From: Sulfurimonas sp.
Lineage (GTDB): Bacteria > Campylobacterota > Campylobacteria > Campylobacterales > Sulfurimonadaceae
Direction: 5' to 3'
Length of the DNA: 8,453 nt
NCBI GenBank assembly: GCA_021161305.1
Contig: JAGHAW010000059.1
Span: 1 to 8,453, forward strand
The notes under the pieces were generated by a model. That model did no database searches. It had not been told where the DNA came from and saw only the letters and a list, made by a program, of their open reading frames with translations. Below, one piece after another: positions 1 to 5,724 of the stretch (within the stretch, counting starts at the first letter, position 1; each line of letters opens with the position of its first letter). The position numbers were made by a program, and so were the translations under genes.

Positions 1-71
1 ATGGCAAAATAAATATATTTAACAGAGATAATGGTGCATCCTTTGAAATAATTTTAAAAGAAAAAAAGTAA
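1..71 (+). CDS. C-terminal end of a probable sensor histidine kinase (partial, cut by left edge)
   Basis: The frame beginning at base 3 is open from the window edge to a TAA at 69-71. It reads GKINIFNRDNGASFEIILKEKK. A glycine-lysine-isoleucine strand, then a short loop ending NGASF, then an alternating hydrophobic strand before the stop resembles the last part of the HATPase_c domain of histidine kinases, where a GG-x-I strand is followed by G-x-G/A-(S/T)-x-F and a closing beta strand. Only about 22 residues are visible, so the catalytic boxes (H, N, G1) lie outside the window. It is on the same strand as the genes that follow. Another GHKL ATPase tail is possible. The call rests on pattern recognition only. 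Confidence 0.5.
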   Translation, partial: GKINIFNRDNGASFEIILKEKK

Positions 72-84
72 TGCCATTAAATAA

Positions 85-359
<275 letters not shown>

Positions 360-364
360 ACAAT

Positions 365-1354
365 ATGAAAAAAAGATTCTTATTCTTTCTATTTAGTGTA
401 GCATTAAACGCTGATCAATTCTCATTTTTACTCTACAATGACTTTTTTGCAGGGACTGATAAACACTTCACAAACGGAATGAGTCTTAGCTGGATAGATG
501 ACACTTGTGGAAGTGTAGATAAAAACAACTCAAACAGTTACAGTAACTTTATGTTAGATGCAGTAAATACTCTTCCTTTAACACTTATGGATAGTTCTAA
601 GCAACATAATGCAGGAATAAGTCTAAGTCAAATAGCAATTACCCCAACCGATATATCAATCTCAACACCACAATATAATGACATGCCATATGCTGGGTAT
701 TTAGCACTGGCTTTTTATATGTTTGAGTGGGACAAAAAAAACTTTCGTGAGTATAGAATGGAAGTTGGTGTAGTAGGAAAAGAATCTGGTGCAGGGTTTG
801 TACAAAAAGCATTTCACAGACTTATCGGCAATTCCGAACCAAAAGGCTGGGACACGCAAATAGGAACACAATATACGGCAAATGCACTTATTAGGTATGG
901 AGAAAAGAGCTGGGAATCTCACGATATAAATGGTTTAACTATGGACTGGTTTAACCATTTTGGTCTTCAAGCCGGTAACTTTGTCACAGATATATTTGGT
1001 GGAACTATCATCAGAATTGGTAATAATTACATCGAAAATTTTAATCTACACTATCCATACTTAAAAGAAGAAGCCTCACTATTGCGTTTAGATAAAAAGC
1101 ATCATGGATTTGGATGGTCTTTTAGTGCAGGGATAAATACAGAACTACTAGCATACTCATATATTTTAGATGAGGCTAAAAAAGAGGGTTATTCAGCTGA
1201 TAAAAACATCTTAAATATTGCGATCTATGCAGGAGCAGATCTATATTATGAAGCTCATAAGATAACATTTTTTTATCAGACGCAATCACCCTATACCAAT
1301 CAACAAACTGATATGGATATTTTTGGTGGTTTAATCTACGCATTTCAGTTTTAA
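365..1354 (+). CDS. lpxR: LpxR-type lipid A 3'-O-deacylase, outer-membrane beta-barrel (DUF2219 family)
   Basis: This 329-residue protein starts with a signal peptide (MKKR, hydrophobic core, probable cleavage after LNA at residue 16). The mature protein then carries Asn-Asp at residues 25-26, i.e. mature positions 9-10, the positions of the catalytic Asn-Asp pair in Salmonella LpxR. Family signatures follow in order: GTDKHFTNGMSLSW (30-43), TPTDIS (93-98), DMPYAG (106-111) and FHRLIGNSEPKGWDTQ (150-165), which supplies the likely catalytic His151. The chain ends in an aromatic-rich strand with terminal Phe, as in outer-membrane barrels. LpxR removes the 3'-acyloxyacyl chain of lipid A at the cell surface; Helicobacter pylori has a homolog. 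The ATG lies five bases after the stop of the serS remnant and no Shine-Dalgarno sequence is visible, so expression may depend on translational coupling or be weak. Patatin follows 18 bases downstream. Confidence 0.86.
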   Translation: MKKRFLFFLFSVALNADQFSFLLYNDFFAGTDKHFTNGMSLSWIDDTCGSVDKNNSNSYSNFMLDAVNTLPLTLMDSSKQHNAGISLSQIAITPTDISISTPQYNDMPYAGYLALAFYMFEWDKKNFREYRMEVGVVGKESGAGFVQKAFHRLIGNSEPKGWDTQIGTQYTANALIRYGEKSWESHDINGLTMDWFNHFGLQAGNFVTDIFGGTIIRIGNNYIENFNLHYPYLKEEASLLRLDKKHHGFGWSFSAGINTELLAYSYILDEAKKEGYSADKNILNIAIYAGADLYYEAHKITFFYQTQSPYTNQQTDMDIFGGLIYAFQF

Positions 1355-1372
1355 GCAAGAGGGGGAGTAAAA

Positions 1373-2260
1373 ATGTCTAAAAACATACAAATAATCTCTC
1401 TAGTTCTTGGCAGTGGTGGAGCTAGAGGATATGCACATATTGGTGTTATAGAAGAACTTGAAAAATATGGTTATAAAATAGCCTCTATAAGTGGCTCATC
1501 CATGGGTGCTATGATAGGTGCTTTATATGCTTGTGGAAAACTTGCAGAGTTTAAAGAGTGGGTATTATCGCTAGATATGTTAGATGTAGTTAAGTTAGTA
1601 GATTTTTCTTTAACCGGAAAAGGTATCATTCAGGGAGATAAGGTATTTCGTGTTATAGAAGATATGATTGGTGATGTTATGATTGAAGATTTGCCTATCT
1701 CTTATACTGCCGTTGCTACAGACCTTATTAAACAAAAAGAAGTTTGGATTCAAAAAGGTAGATTACTAGATGCTGTTAGAGCCTCCGTAGCTATTCCAAC
1801 CATTTTAACTCCAAAAGAGATTTCAGGTCGCTATCTAATAGATGGAGGAGTGTTAAATCCTCTACCAATCGCACCAACACTCTCTGACATAACTGATGAG
1901 ACAATTGCCGTAAGTCTTAATGCTCTAAATATTAAAAAACACAAAATAGATATTCCAAAAAAAGAACACGAGAAAAAGAGTAAAACAGAAAAAATATTTT
2001 TAGGGATGTCAAAAAAAGCCGAACAACTACTATCAGAAAAGCCTAAAAGTAAATTCGATGATATAGGAATGTTTGATATTATGGGAAAAACTATTGATAT
2101 TATGCAAAATGCTATACTAGCATCTAAAATGGCCGGTTATGCACCAGATATAATCATTGGTATCCCAAATGATGCATGTGGATTTTATGAGTTTAATAGA
2201 GGTTATGAGATGATTGAGCTTGGTCGTATGATAACAAAAGAAACTTTAGAAATGAAGTAG
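1373..2260 (+). CDS. Patatin-like phospholipase (RssA/NTE-type bacterial subfamily)
   Basis: This 295-residue protein has all patatin catalytic elements: the glycine-rich oxyanion loop LGSGGARGYAH (residues 12-22), the nucleophile elbow GSSMG (41-45, Ser43) and the catalytic aspartate in IDGG (Asp157). The conserved Y-T-A-V-A-T-D strand (111-117) and the ASVAIPTILTP segment (137-147) also fit small cytoplasmic bacterial patatins. These enzymes hydrolyse acyl esters of phospholipids or lysophospholipids with a Ser-Asp dyad. There is no signal peptide or transmembrane segment. A lysine-rich stretch at roughly 183-215 could touch anionic membranes, which is inference. The start is well supported by the purine-rich AGAGGGGGAG just upstream. 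The 18-base gap to lpxR suggests one transcription unit of two acyl-ester hydrolases, one acting outside and one inside the cell. The natural substrate is unknown. Confidence 0.94.
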   Translation: MSKNIQIISLVLGSGGARGYAHIGVIEELEKYGYKIASISGSSMGAMIGALYACGKLAEFKEWVLSLDMLDVVKLVDFSLTGKGIIQGDKVFRVIEDMIGDVMIEDLPISYTAVATDLIKQKEVWIQKGRLLDAVRASVAIPTILTPKEISGRYLIDGGVLNPLPIAPTLSDITDETIAVSLNALNIKKHKIDIPKKEHEKKSKTEKIFLGMSKKAEQLLSEKPKSKFDDIGMFDIMGKTIDIMQNAILASKMAGYAPDIIIGIPNDACGFYEFNRGYEMIELGRMITKETLEMK

Positions 2261-2265
2261 TTTTA

Positions 2266-2282
2266 TGGTACTTTTTTTGCTT
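2266..2282 (+). promoter_or_regulatory. Sigma-54 (RpoN) promoter for pflB
   Basis: The 50-base gap before pflB contains TGGTACTTTTTTTGCTT. Its GG (2267-2268) and GC (2279-2280) are separated by exactly ten bases, as the -24/-12 elements of sigma-54 promoters require, and TTGCTT matches the favoured -12 element of Campylobacter and Helicobacter RpoN promoters. Transcription would begin near 2291-2293, leaving a leader of about 19 bases that contains the AGAGGA ribosome-binding site at ~2298-2304. In this phylum RpoN with the FlgS/FlgR pair controls hook and rod genes, so the site fits a flagellar gene. The T-tract could produce the match by chance, but the exact spacing and position argue for it. 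Confidence 0.65.
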
Positions 2283-2310
2283 AAAATAAAAACAGACTAG
2301 AGGAAACTTA

Positions 2311-4653
2311 ATGGCAGAGCTAGAAGAAGATATCATAATTATTGAAGATAGTGATGCTGCAACTCTTGATGAAGGTATATCTGATGAGGGTGTGTCTGAT
2401 GAAAATGAAGAATCAAAAAAGAAAAAGCTTATCATCTTTGGTGCTATAGGAATTATTCTTGCACTTATAATTCTAATCGTAATTCTGTTATTACTCAAAT
2501 CTTCAGACCATAAAACTAAACTCGATATGGGATTTATTGAAGAAAAACTCAAAGAGAAACCAACTCAAATAGTTGAACCAAGCAAACTCGAAAATATGAT
2601 AGCAAAAGCAAACTATCTCTACTCTAGTGGTTCAAAACAAGAAGCCCTCTTTTTATATGAAAAAATCGCACTATATAGTGAAGCCATCTCTCAATACAAC
2701 TTAGGTGTTGCACAACTTAAAGACAAAGAGTATGAAACTGCCCTTAAAACATTTCAAAAAGCAATTTTAAATGATGAAAAAAGATGTGTTAGTGCTATAA
2801 ATGCAGCAGTCTGTTCTCTACATCTAAATGATAAAGAGAGTTTTAAATACTATATAGATTTGGCTCATGCCTATTTAGCTAATGAAATTGATTCACCTCT
2901 ATACTCATATTACTATGCCATTATCAACTACTACAATAAAAACTACTATGAAGCCCTAAGTGCTTTAAAGAATCCAACTTCAGATGAATATCCAAATACA
3001 CAAAAACATCTAAGTGCAAAAATAGATGCTCTTTTTGGTAATGATTACAATGCCATAGAAGCGATGGAAAAAAAATTTACAACAGAGGATTCTTTTAGCA
3101 TGGGACTTCTTTATGCCAGAGTTGGTGACTTAACACTAGCTAGTAAACATTTCGAAGAAGCAATTTTAAAAAATATAGAACCCATCAAAGCTCAACTAGC
3201 ATTAGGATTAGTTAATCTTAAAGCTGGTCGTGTTTCAGAGGGAAGTAAAAATATAAGCAATATTACGGATATGTTTGGTGAAGAAGTTTATAAACCATAT
3301 CCTATAAAAGTCACTCTTAAAGAATCTCTTTTTGAACCTTTTCAAGCTCAAAATCACTATAGAAATATAGTTGTAGATGATAGAAACTTAAACTACCAAA
3401 AAATATTTTACTACTCACCATATAAAATTTTTAATGCAGACCAAACGATTAGCTATATCAGAAAAGGAAATGCAAATATCTATATAGATGATATTGATTC
3501 TGCAAAAAAATATCTTAAAAAAAGTGCTTCATCATCTAATGTAAATATCGGTATAACTAAAGCTATAAGAAAAGCTCTTAAATTTAAGATCAGAGAAGCA
3601 AATTTAGAATTACAAGAGTTAGTAAAACTACAACCAAAACACTCTATATTGCACTATAATCTGGCACTTACTTATGCCCAACTTGGAAATATGACAAATG
3701 CCCATAAACATTTTTTACGCTCATATCATCTTGATGCAAAAAACTATCTCTCAGGTGTATATGCCATCATGACATCCCAACTTATAAACAGAGAAAACTC
3801 AAAACTACTATCTATTTTAAAAGACTCCCTGCTCGAAGAGAAGCATAATGAAAAAATAGACCTATATAAAACACTGCTATACTACTCTCAAAACAACATT
3901 GTAGCAACTGCTGATTGGTTAGATAATGATTACAAACAGAGACCTCTCTACTTAGCTTTAGAAGTACTTGTAGCCTTAAAATTAAATAGGCTTCAAAGTG
4001 CTGAAAAATCATCACAAAAACTTACTATTTTACTTCCAAAGGAGATACTACCACATTTGATGTATATAGATGCAAATTTCTATGATTTCAAACCCCAAAA
4101 GTATGCCAAAGAAGTCATGAAATATCTAAAGACTCAAAAATTTCATTTTAACGATCTATATTTTGGAGCCTTCGTTACAAGATATTTATATATCCAACAA
4201 AACCTTATAACTGGAAAACTATTTTACTTAAGAGAACAGCTAAGAGCCAAACTTGAAACAACAAATGAATCAACAAGTGAACTCATAAGTTCCTTAGCTT
4301 TAGCATCTCTTTACGATAGAGCTTTTGAAAAATCATACACACTTTTTAACCAACTTATTGATGACAATAAAATAAGAGATGCCTATACTCTCTTCTTAGG
4401 TGCTGTAGCATCTACGGCTTCTGGACACCATGAAAATGCAATAGCTCTTTTGGAATTATCTAAAATGAAAGACGGTAATTTTTTAGAAGCTCGTTATGCT
4501 CTAGGACTCCTATATCTTCAAGTAAAAAACAACCAAGGTGCAACAATACAACTAAATAGAGTTGGAGATAATGGATTTAATTCGGAATATTTTAACTTTG
4601 AAATAGATTTGGATAAGTTACTGTTTCAAAAGCAACATCCAAAAGAAGTATAA
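2311..4653 (+). CDS. pflB: Flagellar motor scaffold protein PflB (membrane-anchored TPR protein)
   Basis: This 780-residue protein has a strongly acidic N-terminal tail (1-35), a KKKK stop, one transmembrane helix (about 40-62) and a long alpha-helical periplasmic part. TPR-like repeats are visible around 94-161 (YNLGVAQLKDKEYETALKTF), 264-290 (LLYARVGDLTLASKHFEEAI), 444-478 (LHYNLALTYAQLGN) and 724-752 (ARYALGLLYLQVKNN). Size, topology and domain order match PflB of Campylobacter jejuni (Cj0390) and Helicobacter pylori HP1479. Those proteins form part of the periplasmic disk scaffold that, with PflA, positions extra stator (MotAB) units around the flagellar motor. Context agrees: in those genomes serS precedes it, and a serS remnant lies 2 kb upstream here. 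AGAGGA precedes the ATG, and a sigma-54 promoter lies in the gap. The gene ends one base before a large palindromic element. The name rests on architecture and synteny, not on an alignment. Confidence 0.78.
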   Translation: MAELEEDIIIIEDSDAATLDEGISDEGVSDENEESKKKKLIIFGAIGIILALIILIVILLLLKSSDHKTKLDMGFIEEKLKEKPTQIVEPSKLENMIAKANYLYSSGSKQEALFLYEKIALYSEAISQYNLGVAQLKDKEYETALKTFQKAILNDEKRCVSAINAAVCSLHLNDKESFKYYIDLAHAYLANEIDSPLYSYYYAIINYYNKNYYEALSALKNPTSDEYPNTQKHLSAKIDALFGNDYNAIEAMEKKFTTEDSFSMGLLYARVGDLTLASKHFEEAILKNIEPIKAQLALGLVNLKAGRVSEGSKNISNITDMFGEEVYKPYPIKVTLKESLFEPFQAQNHYRNIVVDDRNLNYQKIFYYSPYKIFNADQTISYIRKGNANIYIDDIDSAKKYLKKSASSSNVNIGITKAIRKALKFKIREANLELQELVKLQPKHSILHYNLALTYAQLGNMTNAHKHFLRSYHLDAKNYLSGVYAIMTSQLINRENSKLLSILKDSLLEEKHNEKIDLYKTLLYYSQNNIVATADWLDNDYKQRPLYLALEVLVALKLNRLQSAEKSSQKLTILLPKEILPHLMYIDANFYDFKPQKYAKEVMKYLKTQKFHFNDLYFGAFVTRYLYIQQNLITGKLFYLREQLRAKLETTNESTSELISSLALASLYDRAFEKSYTLFNQLIDDNKIRDAYTLFLGAVASTASGHHENAIALLELSKMKDGNFLEARYALGLLYLQVKNNQGATIQLNRVGDNGFNSEYFNFEIDLDKLLFQKQHPKEV

Positions 4654-4687
4654 GTAAGTGCCTGACCATAATAAATGTCATATTTAA

Positions 4688-4784
4688 CAACATATAAAAG
4701 GTTTAGTTTCAAGGCGAACTTTTGTTGGCGATACTAGTATCGTTAACATAAGTTCAACGCAGAAAATGAGCCTTTTATATGTTG
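4688..4784. repeat. Internal hairpin A of the palindromic element
   Basis: A perfect 14-bp stem base (CAACATATAAAAGG at 4688-4701 with its complement at 4771-4784) continues through an imperfect stem containing several G-T pairs to a loop-free 14-base palindrome CGATACTAGTATCG (4729-4742). The arms contain CAAGGCGAA (4710-4718) and TTCAACG (4753-4759), each 13 bases from TACTAGTA. The G-T pairs are what an RNA stem would tolerate; the loop-free tip is more typical of a DNA dyad. Confidence 0.8.
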
Positions 4785-4793
4785 CCCTTCGGG

Positions 4794-4890
4794 TAAAGAG
4801 AGAAGATACAATCTAGCTTCGTTGAAAACCTTTGAAGCTACTAGTAGCTCCTGCAGATTTTCGCCTTGCATCTTGAATCTTCTCTCTTTA
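4794..4890. repeat. Internal hairpin B of the palindromic element, an inverted relative of hairpin A
   Basis: A perfect 14-bp stem base (TAAAGAGAGAAGAT at 4794-4807 with its complement at 4877-4890) leads to a 14-base palindrome AGCTACTAGTAGCT (4836-4849). Read on the minus strand it repeats the blocks of hairpin A: CAAGGCGAA (4868-4860), TACTAGTA (4846-4839) and TTCAACG (4826-4820), with spacers of 13 and 12 bases. Both hairpins are 97 bases long. Confidence 0.8.
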
Positions 4891-4974
4891 TTAAATTATG
4901 ACATTTATTATGGTCAGACACTTAATTGATAGATATTACACAATTTTAGGCTTAAACTCTAAAAATATGACAAA

Positions 4975-5003
4975 TTGCCATGAATTTTTTGACTTTATGG
5001 CAA
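4975..5003. promoter_or_regulatory. Inverted-repeat operator over the S24 repressor promoter
   Basis: TTGCCAT (4975-4981) and ATGGCAA (4997-5003) form a perfect 7-bp inverted repeat with a 15-base spacer. Half-site centres are 22 bases apart, about two helical turns. One half sits just upstream of the -35 box and the other lies between the -35 and -10 boxes, so a bound repressor would block RNA polymerase. The obvious candidate ligand is the CI/LexA-like protein encoded directly downstream, giving autoregulation. Ligand identity is inferred from position. Confidence 0.6.
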
Positions 5004-5017
5004 AAAAACATTATAAT
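4989..5017 (+). promoter_or_regulatory. Sigma-70 promoter of the S24 repressor - NlpC/P60 operon
   Basis: TTGACT (4989-4994) and a perfect TATAAT (5012-5017) are separated by 17 bases, the optimal sigma-70 arrangement and the best-formed vegetative promoter in the window. Transcription would start near 5024, leaving a ~25-base leader that holds AAAGGGG (5037-5043) before the ATG at 5049. The stretch 4925-4974 upstream shows nothing recognisable. Confidence 0.75.
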
Positions 5018-5048
5018 TTGAAATATTTAGCAAAATAAAGGGGTCATT

Positions 5049-5708
5049 ATGAATAGTTTTGCAGTGATTGTTGAAGAGATTAAAAGTATAGTATCTTCTG
5101 AATTCAGTGTTAAAAAGATATTTGATAAAGATATCGCTGATATTTTGGGTATTAGCCAGATGAATTTTGCAACTATGAAAAAAAGAGATAAAATTCCATA
5201 CGCTGAACTTTTAGACTTCTGTGCAAAAAAAGCTATCTCAATAAACTGGATGCTTTACGGGCAATCTCCAGAGAGTTTAGTAGAAGCAACAAATAAATTT
5301 TATATGGTTAAATATTTTAGCAATGTAAATGCGAGTGCTGGTGGTGGAGGTGATGCAGATGGTGAAGAGATAGATGAGCTAGAAATTCCTGAACAATTTC
5401 TTTTTATGCTTGGTGGCGAGAGAGAGTTAAAAAATATAGAGGCTATTAATGTATCCGGTGATTCTATGGAACCTACCTTTAGTTATAACGATATCGTTTT
5501 TATAAATAGAGCCAAAACAGATCTCCAAAGAGGTGGTATCTTTACCATACGAACAGAAGCAGGTCTTTTTATAAAGAGAGTTCAAAAAAGAATAGATGGA
5601 AAAATAGATATAATATCGGACAATAAAGTCTACTCTACCCAGACTCTTGAACCTAATGAAGTAGAAGTTATTGGTAGAGTTGTAAGTAGATTTGGCGATG
5701 TAGACTGA
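5049..5708 (+). CDS. CI/LexA-like transcriptional repressor with self-cleaving S24 peptidase domain
   Basis: The 219-residue protein has an N-terminal helix-turn-helix of the phage CI repressor type (about 24-72, including IADILGISQMNFATMKKRDKIP and the closing INWMLYGQ). A glycine-rich linker follows, then a C-terminal S24/S26 signal-peptidase-like fold. The catalytic dyad is visible: Ser139 in SGDSMEPT and Lys176 in GLFIKRVQ. A plausible scissile Ala97-Gly98 bond lies in NASAGGGG, matching the Ala-Gly cut by LexA and CI. Such repressors inactivate themselves when stimulated by RecA filaments or other stress and so release their operators. A sigma-70 promoter with an overlapping dyad lies just upstream, so autoregulation is likely. 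No phage structural or integration genes are present, so it looks like a resident regulator. The next gene starts 16 bases downstream, probably in the same transcript. The inducing signal cannot be told from sequence. Confidence 0.93.
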   Translation: MNSFAVIVEEIKSIVSSEFSVKKIFDKDIADILGISQMNFATMKKRDKIPYAELLDFCAKKAISINWMLYGQSPESLVEATNKFYMVKYFSNVNASAGGGGDADGEEIDELEIPEQFLFMLGGERELKNIEAINVSGDSMEPTFSYNDIVFINRAKTDLQRGGIFTIRTEAGLFIKRVQKRIDGKIDIISDNKVYSTQTLEPNEVEVIGRVVSRFGDVD

Positions 5709-5724
5709 TAAAAGGATTTTTACT

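Larger units (their letters stand above)
4655..4924. repeat. 270-bp multi-level palindromic element with 27-bp terminal inverted repeats (MITE-like or structured element)
   Basis: The ends form an inverted repeat: left arm 4655-4681 and right arm 4898-4924 match over 27 bases with one mismatch, including the perfect 20-base core CTGACCATAATAAATGTCAT (4662-4681, complement at 4898-4917). Pairing continues with TTTA/TAAA after a one-base bulge. Inside lie two hairpins (4688-4784 and 4794-4890) flanking the dyad CCCTTCGGG (4785-4793). All pairs share one centre at ~4789. There is no credible gene and no Shine-Dalgarno site inside. Both ends begin with TA, compatible with insertion into a TA dinucleotide, but no longer target duplication is visible. 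It could be a non-autonomous transposable element, a REP-like composite palindrome or a structured RNA. It would also form a strong barrier at the 3' end of pflB mRNA. Confidence 0.85.

Noticed and set aside
2261..2290. T-run after the patatin gene as an intrinsic terminator
   Set aside because: No stem precedes the seven T residues; the bases fit a sigma-54 promoter better.
2193..2552. Minus-strand open frame of 119 codons
   Set aside because: It is a low-complexity Ser/Phe/Ile shadow of the pflB 5' end and patatin 3' end, with no ribosome-binding site or family resemblance.
4785..4793. CCCTTCGGG as a stand-alone UUCG-type terminator hairpin
   Set aside because: The stem is only three base pairs and no T-run follows; it is the centre of the larger palindrome.
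4655..4924. Integron attC site or retron non-coding RNA
   Set aside because: The typical RYYYAAC/GTTRRRY pair was not found, no cassette series or integrase is present, and no reverse transcriptase gene lies nearby.
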